Positions 23,501 to 31,896 of a stretch of 64,000 bases of DNA are shown here, piece by piece; position 1 is the stretch's first letter, and every line of letters begins with the position of its first letter. The DNA lies in assembly GCF_026151205.1 (NCBI RefSeq), contig NC_087084.1:7551394-7615393 (forward strand), written 5' to 3'. The notes beneath the pieces are model-generated. The model was not told the DNA's origin. It searched no databases and was given only the letters and a program-made list of their open reading frames with translations. The DNA is from Bolinopsis microptera (Eukaryota; Ctenophora; Tentaculata; Lobata; Bolinopsidae). Made by a program: the position numbers and the translations under genes.

Positions 23501-26500
23501 GTGCTCTATGCGGTGTGAGCACCCCACATTATATGTGACCAAACCTAATGAGCTGTATAAAACCTGTTGAACCGGTTAAACCTAGATGTGGGGGCAAAGA
23601 GAGCACTATATTCAGTGATCGACCGAGTCCTCGGCCTCAGTTTTACCGAGGAATGACGATTTTTCCTCGGCCTCGGTCAGAAGAATGATTCCTCGGTTTG
23701 CCTCGGCCTCGGTAAAAAGTCGAGTTGCCATTCCTCGGCCTCGGCAAAATTTGAAGATTTAACCGAGGATTTAACCGAGGACTTTGTACAAATTTTACCA
23801 TGAAAAAAAATAGCTATAGGCACTTTAAAAATTCGTAATTTTGGAAAATTGGTACGCAACTTTTGTTGAAAGTAAAATAGATTGTTCAAGGTTGAAAACT
23901 GTGAAGATTAAAACAATAACTATGTCAATTTTGTACCAAAATTTGTACCAAAATTCCTTGGCTTCGGTTGAAAAAATTAAACCTCGGTTCTCCTCGGCCT
24001 CGGTTAAATTACTAATTTACAATATGCCTTCCTCGGCCTCGTTCGCAAATCCTGCCCTCGGTCTATCACTGACTATATTGATTAGGGGCTCACACACGTC
24101 CTGTTACCTTTTTATCTTTCTTGTCTGTATTTTTTTAAAGTTTTTGAAAATAAATTTCTTAATTAAACAACTGTTAATATGTATCTATAAAGACGACATA
24201 ATTGGTGTCGCTGTGTCTTGGTTTAATTAAGAAATTGAGACGTTTTTCTCACGGAATATAATAACTTATTTAATGTTACACTCATTTGCACTTTAGTCTC
24301 ATGAGTAGCTCAAATTTCATTAAATAACTTTATTAAATACCTTAATACGTTTCATGTGTAAATAGTCTAACGTATAACCCGCAGGGATGCCTACGCAGAA
24401 GCAGTGTGCCCAACCTGTGACGGATACAGCTGCGAGGAAAGTTTCGAGTGCCAAATGATAGATGATGATGGAGATGACAGTGACAAGAAGTTCCCCACTT
24501 GTGTTGAGAAGCAGACCGGTTGTGATGTCGATAGGTATGTGTTATACACTAAACTAACTAAATACCGACTATAAATCCCAAATAAATTCCCATTTATTAA
24601 TTAATTAATTAATTAATTAATTAATAATGTGTCCCTACAGATGCGGAGATAACGGTGATTGCGAACCTAAAGGAGCAGATGATTATATCTGTATCTGCAG
24701 TGACGGATACGAATTTGATGAGATTGCCGGAACTTGCATGCCAGTACACACTAAATGTAAGCTATTAATTAATTAATTAGTTAATTAATTAGTTAATTAA
24801 TTAATCATTCAATTAATTAGTTAATTAATTTGTTGTATATTGGCGGTTCAGAGACAGTTACAATTTTAGCATCAGTTATGTTTTCAATGTGAGTACCTTT
24901 ATCACGTGTTACTTTTGTCACGTGTTACCTTTATCACGTTTTGCTGATCTCTGCCAACTTTCAGACCGAACAGTTTACGGAGATGAAGCTATCGGTGATG
25001 ATGCTCACAGTTTCGCTACCTGCTCAGAAGGAGAACGAGTTTACAGGTTATTATTCAAAATTTCTTTATTTAAGTAATTACAAACAAAATTATTTTTTGG
25101 TTTTCATAGATGTGACGTCATAATATATTACTAGCAGCACAATTTTCTAGATTTGTTGTTTTCTTAAATTGCTGATTATGATGCTGAAAAATTAATACTA
25201 TTAATAACAATAGTCTTAAATCACTAATTAATAGTTATTATAAATTACCAGGTGCCACACCTTTGGAGCGCCAAGTGCAGCTGATGGAGTCACCATTGCC
25301 AACACTAACGGACTGGTACGATGTGAAGCTAGAGCTTCTCATAGCAAGAAGTTCCCTGTCAGGGTAAGTTAGTGTTGATTTATTTATTTGTTTTTATTAA
25401 TTAAGTTACTTTTATTTATTTATTTATTATTATTAATTAAGTTAGTTGTACTTATTGAAACTATTTTATCGCCAGGCTGTTGGATACTGTGGTGAAGATA
25501 ACATCTTCACTGACCCATGTACCCAGGAAGACATTCACCAGATCGAATACAGGTACTTACTTTACTTTACTTTACTTTAACAGCTATGTTGAACTGAACA
25601 CAAATCCCTGAATATTAGCGTAACTTTTAAAACTTAATTTTAGTGTTGATATAAGGTATAGGCGTGTCATTATTTAGAGTAGGGAATTATAATTAATATA
25701 CTGATAATAACTGAAGGTCACTTATAATAAAAATAGTAACTAATGATAGCTAATACTCTAATAATAACTTATGGTAACTAATGGTAACTAATGCAATGGT
25801 AACTAATGGTAACTAATGGTAACTAATGGTAACTCCTCAACAGGATTGATGCTGGCCTTTCTCCCTCAATCAGCTGTCCTGATGGATACTTGATGGAAAG
25901 CTGTATCTTCCACAGCCCCTGGACACAGGTAATAAATTGACTCATAAAGACGTAATATATAACGTGACCACGTGTTCACCATGTGTTGACCATGTGTTGA
26001 CCACGTTTCGCACAAATACAATCTAAAGATAAACCTTACATAAACTTACTGATATTAATTAAATAATTAATTACAACACCTCTATAAGTCTATATATCTG
26101 TAACTCATGGTAACTAATGGTAACTAATGGTAACTAATGGTAACTAATGGTAACTATAAATGGTAACTAATGGTAACACCTCTCAGGCTATAGATATATT
26201 AATATAATTATATAATTAATTAATTAATTAATTACAACACCTCTCAGGCGCTTACTGATGTAAACAGAGCTCGGATCAACAGTATCGGCGCTGTCGGTAT
26301 CAACGATGACGGTTCATGCTCCATGACTGATTGTTTGAAGAATCCTCACGGTCACCAATGGTGCAAACTTACTGCTGTCTGCAAAAAACTGACCGGGTAA
26401 GAAAACTCTCCTATCAATTCTTAAGTTTAATTTAGTTACAAAGCTAACCTCAAAATAACACGACTTATCAAGCTTCAAAGTTGACATTCAGCTGGATAGT

Positions 26501-29500
26501 TCTCGATTATTGTAAATGTCACTGAATATTAGTGAAGAATGCAGGCGAAGAAGTAATTTCATAATTATATTTTTCTCATAGCAACTCGAAAGAAAACAGG
26601 GTGATCAAGACACCATATTATTAAGTTAACTTATATCTACTTGTTTTCAGTTCCATATTATTAAGTTAACTAATATCTACCTGTTTTCAGTTCTGAGTAC
26701 ATGAAGGCAGCATGCCCAACCTGACACCATATTATCAAGTTAACTAATATCTACCTGTTTTCAGTTCTGAGTACATGAAGGCAGCATGCCCAACCTGTGA
26801 CGATGTCAGATGTCCAGATGGTCAGGAATGCGGAATGGTAGAAGATCTGCCACTCTGTCTCCCGAGAGTACCTGGAGGTTGCGATGCAGACAAGTGTGGA
26901 GAGAACGGTATGTTTTTGGTTTTGGTTCCGGTTTTAGATATTCATTAAATGGTTACAATTTAATCCAACTTAGCTAGGGAATATATGTTTTGCTCTCATA
27001 GGACCCATTTCGACTCGAAATGGTGTTTCAAAATCCAAATCCACACTCACCCATTAAGTAATAAGTATCCATAATATTCTGCACCCCTTGAATAAAGTTC
27101 TGACAAACCCCACGGCTCTCAGGCGAGTGCAAGGAAGACGGAACCGACTACGAATGCCTCTGTAAGACCGGATACAAGTTCGACAGTGTCACGTGTATCG
27201 ATATCGACGAGTGTGCTGAGGAACCATGTGGTAACGGGGACTGTACCAACACTGCCGGATCTTACACGTAAGGAAATGCGGTTGAGAGCTGTTGATTGCC
27301 TGATTTTTAGAGCTGCCAATTTACCAATTTTACTAATTGTACCACCAGGAATGACACAGCTGATTTTCAGCTATATAACGTTCACTGATCTCGCATTTGA
27401 TTTTATGACATTTTGTTGTTATAGCCTACATTTCTATTCTTAATATCTGCTATTTCGATTACTATAACTAATATAAATCTGAATTCGCTCGTCAATTATA
27501 AAATAATTCTCAGTTGTGACTGCAAGAAGGGATACGAAGCTGTAAAGGGAACATGTGAGGATGTTGACGAGTGTGCTGATAGTCCTTGCTCTGAAACTGA
27601 GAGGTGTTCCAACATTGAAGGTGTGTAATAAGAGGGTCATTAGAGGGTGATTAGAGGGTAATTACAGGGTAATAAGAGAGTTATTACAGGGTAATTACAG
27701 GGTAATTACAGGGTAATTACAGGGTAATTACAGGGTAATTACAGGGTAATTAGTGTAATAAGTGTAAACTACTAACTAAGTTAATAAAAGCGACAGATGA
27801 CCAGCTATTTTTGTACACTAAGACACCAGTATTAGAAACCAATTAATATAACAGTCATTTTTGATATTTTCAAGCCCACTTGCTCCAACAAATAAAACAT
27901 TCAGGAAGCTTCATCTGCGATTGTCTGGATACTTTCATCAGAGTAAAGAAATCTAAGGAATGTGTCTGTGCTGACGGGTTCGAGAACCAGGATGGGTCCT
28001 GTGCTGATATTGACGAGTGTGCTTTACCTGATAGCTGTGGAGAAAATGAGGTACGGGGTTTTTCAGACATTGGTCTGTTTTAGTTCATAAAAGTTTTTTT
28101 GACTTACGTATATTCAGGTCTCATGATGTAGTTTTTCTACGAAAATTTCAACCGGAACCTTGTGTGTTTACTTACTGTGTGCCCAACCAAATAAATTAAA
28201 AGGACGGGGTTACTGTTTGTCTTTGGTGGCGTTCATTTTTGCTATTCAATGTGGACGAGCTCAGTTATTATAGGAGATATTTCGAGTGATTAATACATAC
28301 GTTAAAAATGGTAACATAAAGAATTGTACCAATTTCATAAATACAAGCTGGATACATGAAAATGGGTTATCAATCGTTAATGAATAATTTGCAATCAACC
28401 ATTTAATTGTCTTACGGAAGATAATAAATATGCAATAGTTTACCAAACTTATATTACATTGTGTTTCTTAATTTGATTTTGTTATAATATATAATAAATA
28501 TGTAATAGTTTACCAAACTTATATTACATTGTGTTTCTTAATTTGATTTTGTTAACAAAAAGTTAAATTTACATTACTTCTGCAGGTCTGCACAAACTCA
28601 GTCGGAAACTACCAATGTGAATGCAAGGAGGGGACAGAGAAGGGATCTGATGGAGTGTGCAAGGAGTTCCTTCCGCTGGAATGTGATGTTAAGGCAAAGA
28701 AGCCAATTGTTAAGGGAATCAAGGGAACCAATGTCAATGTCAAGGTAAGAACTGGCAATTTTTATAGAATCATGCCTTAATAGTGGAATGAAGCATACTT
28801 AGAATAGGTTTGATACCTGTAGAAACACTTGATATTTGGTTAACTTTGAAGCCAAAACATTACTTATATTGATGTATATGACAGATTTAACTAACAAACA
28901 CAACTTCAGTTGGCCGGTGAAGTTAAGAAGACCTTCAAGAAATACGCCACAATCAAGTGGGAAAAGAACAACGAACCCTGGGATCCTAAATCCGACGGCA
29001 AATCTAAATTCAACGGATTCACCATCAGGTAACATCTTGTTTCGGTACTCCTTATTTATTATTATCTTATAACTTTATTCAAATCAAAGATAGAACAAAT
29101 CGTTTGTATTTACAAACGGAATTTAACTATTATCTAAATCAAATTTCTCCATTCTACTTTTTTAAATCGTTCGTGTGAAACATTAAAAGTAGGACTGCAA
29201 AGATTACCTTAACTAATCTATTATGATTTTTTAATTATCTTGAATAATCATGAATGACCCTACAAGATTTTCATCATCACCATTTAAACTCTCATCACGC
29301 AGGAAGTTTGATGCCGAAGATGCGGGTATTTATGTAGCTTCCATCTACATTGAGAAGGATGGAGAAAGCTTCAAATGTGAGGTCGAGGTCAAGCTTGTCC
29401 TTCTAGGTAAGATCAGGCTGTTTTCAAACACAAGGATTTATTTCTTGTCGCAGATTTGCGGATATTTGAATACCGAGGCTTCTCGACTATTTTCAGATTT

Positions 29501-30708
29501 TTTGCTTTTCTTTAATGATCATTAAGCTATTGATATGTCGTTCAACACTATCAATAGCTTAATAGTTCTCGCTAATATTTGCTATTGGTGGTCCAACACT
29601 ATATAATCCACTAAACTTGCTTTTTCTGATTCTCATATAAAACAACTTGTTCCTAATTCTATAAAGCAACATTCATTACCAAAAATACATTTCCTCTCTG
29701 TAATCAAGGACGGAAAAGATTAAAAAACTTACTTTTTAACATACTTTTTCTTTTTCAGAGGGATCTGTGAAACTGAACATTGCCAATGCTAAACAACTGT
29801 CTAAAAAGCAGAAGTCTGGACAACCTCTCACTATCAAGTGTGACGTTGATATTGACAACGTAAGTTTACTGTTTAACGATGTAAAATTGTCAAATGTCTC
29901 GACTACTTGGTTATGGTAGATTTTGATATCAACAAAGCCCAATGACTCAATGACAAAACTAATTTTGGAGGCCTAGTTTTTGGAGAGCACGAGTAAGTAA
30001 AGTAGGTAAATTGTGAGCCGGCGGTGCTTCGCCGATAGTAATGCAACAGTAAGTGTGATTAGGGTGAGACTCCCAGCATCCTCGTATTTTCGTCATTGGT
30101 CGAGGACAAGGAATACACGTCGAGAGGCTTCGTGCAGAGTGCAGACCAGCGTTTAGTTGAATCGCGTATTTGAAATTCGGGTAATGATCATTATACCACG
30201 AAAGCTAACATTTTATATATTCTCAGCTGAAACTGAAAGACCCTAAGAGTCCAGATAACATTAACTGGTACAGAGTAACTGATGACGGTGATGAACTTCT
30301 TGATGATAGTGATACTATCAGTATCGAACGAGGAAAAGGTTATTTTTTTGGATACTTTATCCTTTAATTATATTATCTTGAATAATAACATTTTGTAAAA
30401 TATTGTAATGTTAGTCTAAAAATCGATTGCCAAAAGTTAATTTTTTATATATACTGTTTTTATTCTGGGTTTATTCTGACATACCACTCATAATTCAATG
30501 CAATAAGTAACTGGAATATCAATCTTTACCTAAATAATTAGTACAATTAATGTAATTATTAGTGTATAAATCTTAACCTGTGTTTATTTCAGGAACCTAC
30601 CAAATGATCCTCAAGAACCCGAGCCCCGAAGACAGCGGCACCTACAGATGTGAGTTTGATCAACAAGGAGTGGACACATCTACAGACGTCACTATTGAGT
30701 TCAAGTAG
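4001..30708 (+). CDS. Secreted mosaic lectin: WSC/PAN-galectin-FTP-Cys-rich-EGF-Ig protein (45 exons)
   Basis: I assembled 45 exons by hand. Every junction uses GT and AG, every phase agrees, and the total is 5649 nt (1882 residues plus stop). It opens with a signal peptide (MKFIVAAFVLGLTCVDSS) and has no transmembrane segment or GPI signal, so the product should be secreted. Domain order: WSC-like (22-114), PAN/apple-like (115-189), galectin 1 (about 190-325), galectin 2 (about 326-490), four FTP fucolectin domains (491-633, 634-755, 756-893, 894-1051), a Cys-rich module plus EGF (1052-1297), a second copy of that module (1298-1513), more EGF (about 1505-1660) and two Ig domains (about 1661-1882). 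Galactoside- and fucose-binding residues are largely kept, so a multivalent glycan-binding role in innate recognition or extracellular matrix is likely, but the function is inferred. I know of no described protein with this exact architecture. Exon coordinates are given in the module entries. Confidence 0.88.
5554..5665 (+). repeat. Intron 4 minisatellite starting at the donor
   Basis: Copies of a unit near GTAATTAGTCATA run directly from the 5' splice site for about 110 bp. Each copy reproduces a GTAATTAGT donor-like string. Related AATTAGTC arrays begin at the donors of introns 11 and 20. Confidence 0.85.
6060..6330 (+). repeat. Intron 5 minisatellite (16-bp unit)
   Basis: About 16 tandem copies of TATAGATTTAGGAGTT, alternating with a variant that has ATGAG in place of AGGAG. 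The alternation suggests a 32-bp higher-order unit. Confidence 0.9.
6985..7078 (+). repeat. Intron 7 minisatellite (11-bp unit)
   Basis: Eight or so tandem copies of GATTCCTGTTA, decaying to GATTCCTGTTT toward the acceptor. Confidence 0.9.
7443..7580 (+). repeat. Intron 8 minisatellite (17-bp unit)
   Basis: Eight nearly identical copies of AATTATGCAAACATGCT end 15 bp before the acceptor of exon 9. Confidence 0.9.
8650..8820 (+). repeat. Intron 11 minisatellite starting at the donor
   Basis: Imperfect 11-12 bp units of AATTAGTCGTAT begin right at GTAAGTCAT and fill the first 170 bp of the intron. Confidence 0.88.
10022..14609 (+). repeat. 4.6 kb minisatellite of intron 15 (16-bp unit, higher-order structure)
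   Basis: About 285 units of 16 bp (consensus GTTAGTAGAGCAAC followed by AA, TT, or a variant). The array starts at the donor of exon 15, whose last bases (GAGCAACAA) joined to the first intron bases (GTTAGTA) are themselves one unit. Variant units (ACAACCT, CAATTT, CAACAATT, AGTAGTGC) recur in the same order. The rare AGTAGTGCAA variant lies at 10731, 11229, 11855, 12353, 12883, 13381 and 14007, so spacings are 498, 626, 498, 530, 498 and 626, a higher-order repeat of about 1.03-1.12 kb. Confidence 0.95.
15040..15319 (+). repeat. Duplicated acceptor of exon 17 plus TTACCAGTA minisatellite
   Basis: The 3' end of intron 16 is duplicated. TCTAATCTGCAG followed by GTATATGTCGGTGCTGAGCT occurs at 15129-15160 and again at 15308-15339, where the second is the true exon 17. 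A flanking segment (GGTTCTTTAAATCACATTA) is also duplicated. Between the copies lies a 12-bp-type repeat of TTACCAGTAGTA. The first copy could serve as a decoy acceptor. Confidence 0.85.
16709..16840 (+). repeat. Intron 20: donor-anchored repeat and a decayed copy of the exon 20 end
   Basis: Units of CATAATTAGCAAGT and CATAATTAGT run from the donor to about 16770. They are followed by a sequence that matches the last 60 or so bases of exon 20 (GTTACCATCAAGGCAGCA ... CTTTGTGAGGTAAAA), including its donor, with insertions that break the frame. Confidence 0.8.
17314..19603. mobile_element. 2.29 kb TIR element in intron 21 with internal ~150-bp repeats
   Basis: The ends are 36-bp perfect inverted repeats starting GGACACGTTCATTGAAG, flanked by ATAA on both sides (17310-17313 and 19604-19607). 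No long reading frame is present, so it is non-autonomous. Inside, the motif TGTGACGAAATTTAC followed by CTGCCCC recurs near 18263, 18416, 18575, 18727, 18867, 19070, 19232 and 19386, about every 150 bp. Inverted versions occur in the left part. A 310-bp block is tandemly duplicated (about 18180-18480 and 18490-18780). The superfamily cannot be assigned. Confidence 0.85.
20148..20185 (+). repeat. Short donor-anchored repeat in intron 23
   Basis: The donor GTTATAAAC begins four copies of a 9-10 bp unit (TTATAAAAC). The whole intron is only 114 bp. Confidence 0.8.
21886..22300 (+). repeat. 75-bp tandem repeat containing the exon 28 end and its donor
   Basis: The last 19 bases of exon 28 (from 21886) plus the GTGAGT donor and the next 50 intron bases recur at exactly 75-bp steps: 21961, 22036, 22111, 22186 and 22261. 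The later copies differ by a few substitutions. Every intronic copy keeps the donor string ATATGTGAGTT. Read on in the gene frame, the first junction gives ATG TGA, so use of a later donor would put a stop in the mRNA. Confidence 0.95.
22299..22648. repeat. Segment flanked by 34-bp direct repeats
   Basis: A 34-bp string beginning ATAAATCAAGAGGCTTGC lies at 22299-22332 and again at 22616-22648. The sequence between includes a core (GTACGGAACC ... TTCCTTGTTTAAC ... GCCGTACAGCAAGGACAT ... GCACATAACTCA) that is shared with an insertion at about 49980-50110. GTACGG and CCGTAC within it can pair into a hairpin. Confidence 0.7.
23160..23525 (+). repeat. Duplicated 120-bp block in intron 28
   Basis: A block from TTAATGAAATATGTTGC to CTCTATGCGGTGTGA occurs near 23168-23290 and again near 23398-23517, the second with a short internal deletion. 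Confidence 0.85.
23613..24071. mobile_element. 459-bp hAT-type MITE with 8-bp target duplication
   Basis: The left end is CAGTGATCGACCGAG, and the right end is its inverse with one mismatch. ACTATATT flanks both sides (23605-23612 and 24072-24079). The CAGTG start and 8-bp duplication fit hAT. The interior has repeated CCTCGGCCTCGG blocks like those of the 82-bp element at 1461. No transposase frame is present. Confidence 0.85.
25553..25843 (+). repeat. Intron 33 repeats at both splice sites
   Basis: A short TTTAC repeat starts three bases after the donor. GGTAACTAAT units (10 bp) fill 25755-25833 and stop about 10 bp before the acceptor. The same GGTAACTAAT repeat occurs again in intron 34 at 26106-26180. 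Confidence 0.85.
26177..26247 (+). repeat. Duplicated acceptor of exon 35
   Basis: ACACCTCTCAGGC occurs at about 26178-26190 and again at the true acceptor (26238-26250). An earlier relative (AATTACAACACCTCTATAAG) lies near 26070. The upstream copy is a usable-looking AG but lacks the exon sequence. Confidence 0.65.
26620..26797 (+). repeat. Triplicated acceptor of exon 36 with partial exon copy
   Basis: ATTATTAAGTTAACT ... CTTGTTTTCAG or CTGTTTTCAG occurs three times, with AG at 26649-26650, 26689-26690 and 26763-26764. The second copy is followed by the first 30 or so bases of exon 36, then by a stop (AACCTGA) where the true exon reads AACCTGTGAC. Choice of the second acceptor would therefore truncate the protein. 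Confidence 0.88.
26765..28744 (+). other. Mosaic lectin exons 36-40: EGF / calcium-binding EGF domains
   Basis: Exons 37-40 are 27123-27267, 27514-27620, 27905-28050 and 28586-28744; the first EGF begins at the end of exon 36. Three copies of the calcium-binding signature occur: IDIDECAEEPC, EDVDECADSPC and ADIDECALPDSC, each with the six-Cys spacing and GSY or GNY before the last pair. The third EGF carries an extra Cys-rich insertion (KSKECVCADGF). The end of exon 40 begins the first Ig domain. Confidence 0.88.
27621..27755 (+). repeat. Intron 38 minisatellite starting at the donor
   Basis: Units of about 11 bp (TTAGAGGGTAA and then TTACAGGGTAA) start within 10 bp of the donor, and at least eight follow in a row. 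Confidence 0.88.
28910..30708 (+). other. Mosaic lectin exons 41-45: two Ig domains and stop
   Basis: Exons: 28910-29028, 29303-29406, 29759-29859, 30227-30338, 30593-30708 (TAG at 30706). Ig1 has IKWEK and DAEDAGIYVAS; the second Cys of the fold is replaced, so it probably lacks the usual disulphide. Ig2 is canonical: TIKCDV, INWYR, and PEDSGTYRCEF. The protein ends nine residues after the last strand without any membrane anchor. Exons 42-45 exist again as an error-rich copy at 52.76-54.16 kb. Confidence 0.88.
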
Positions 30709-30928
30709 ATTACTCGCAAGATTGCAGGGCACATGTATAAGGACATGTACAGGTTTTTTTATTATGGAAATAGATTTTTATGGAAATGGACTGAACTGAT
30801 TTTTAAATTTTTAGTAAGTTGATATTTGATTTGCGACTTGACTACGATCTGAAGTGATATTTTTGTTGTACAATTTTTATCACACATGCATTCAAAACAT
30901 ATTGTTTTATTTTTTGTTATGTATAAAA

Positions 30929-30934
30929 AATAAA
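30929..30934 (+). promoter_or_regulatory. Polyadenylation signal of the mosaic lectin gene
   Basis: AATAAA lies about 220 bp after the stop at 30708, at the end of a T- and A-rich 3' UTR. It is the first canonical signal downstream. Confidence 0.6.
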
Positions 30935-31197
30935 AACAAGAAATAACTTAAATTAGAGATTCATCCAATTCATCTGGAAAGCAGAAATATTTGGCCGCCC
31001 CAAGAAAGAGGGACACTGTTTATACTTCAAAGTGTAAGCCCGGGAAGGAACACTACCAGAAAAGCAGGAAGGAACACTATTCACTATAATAATAGTATAT
31101 TATCGAGATGTGTTGTATTTGTCCACAAAAATACCATTACTACTACCAAATCAAATGATGGAATAGTTCGCTGTTTATTAGTCTCATGATTGGAATA

Positions 31198-31314
31198 CTG
31201 ATAGTTGGATAATATCCGGTTGGAAGAGACAAGGACAAATGAAGCAGCCTACATTCCTAACTTCCTGTTTCATTTGTCCTTGTCTCTTCCCACCGGATAT
31301 TATCCAACTATCAG
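31198..31314. mobile_element. 117-bp perfect-hairpin (foldback) element
   Basis: Two arms of about 45 bp (starting CTGATAGTTGGATAATATCC and ending with its inverse) are separated by a loop of about 27 bp. The arms differ at only one or two positions. No convincing target duplication is visible. The copy near 54680-54790 has the same design. Confidence 0.8.
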
Positions 31315-31379
31315 AACTACCAAATCGTTAAGACTCCGAGCTAGACTTACCTCTCCAGTCGCCGTGTTACCAGGGGACC

Positions 31380-31620
31380 CCAGGCTTATAGCGTTATTAT
31401 ACCTGTACATGGTTGTAGAATCTTTTGCTTGACAGGATCCTATGGTTGACCTCCAGCTAACCGTTTTTGAAATTACAGATAATTGAGATCTCCAAGGGCT
31501 GTAGGATCTTCTGCTTGACAGAATCCCGTTGAAAATATTTGAATTCACTTTAAAATGGCTCTTCCTGATCCAGTTTCAACCATAAATTAGACACAAAGCT
31601 CATTTGCAGAAATAAAATGT
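31380..31620. repeat. Interspersed repeat fragment
   Basis: A segment with GGATCTTCTGCTTGACAG, CCCGTTGAAAATATTTG and CCTGATCCAGTTTCAACC recurs, diverged, at about 52090-52260 and 52470-52640, apart from the collinear copy at 54.9 kb. It has no coding capacity that I can see. Confidence 0.65.
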
Positions 31621-31896
31621 TATACGACAAAGCATTAAAAAGTGTTGGGTTAGCACTTATCCATGCTAATATTGGAGCCCAATTACTCAATGATAATCTG
31701 AACTGTTCTCACCAGTCACCACTGCACAATTGTAATTTTTATTTTGAAACCAATCTAACGCGTTTGTCAATACGTCACATAATAATTTTAAACAACAGTT
31801 AAAAGTCGTGCTTTTATTAATGTTCTAGATACTAAAATATCAGCATAATTCAATAATCCAATAAAAGTTCCAATTAATCTAAAATAACATAGCATT

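Larger units (their letters stand above)
20809..26907 (+). other. Mosaic lectin exons 25-36: duplicated cysteine-rich module with EGF
   Basis: Exons: 20809-20874, 21154-21276, 21444-21607, 21785-21904, 24385-24534, 24641-24756 (copy 1, ending in an EGF-like unit); 24965-25046, 25252-25363, 25476-25552, 25844-25928, 26248-26396, 26765-26907 (copy 2). The copies align from CPAGYEAIICN with CPDGYLMESCI, through WCDITLVCK with WCKLTAVCK, to AVCPTCDG with AACPTCDD and the following CGDNGDCE/CGENGECK. Part of copy 1 (ICVAHNGWGGQGVIARAIC) resembles repeats of the PCSK9 C-terminal Cys/His-rich domain. That comparison is from memory and tentative. Otherwise this module is unrecognised. Confidence 0.65.
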
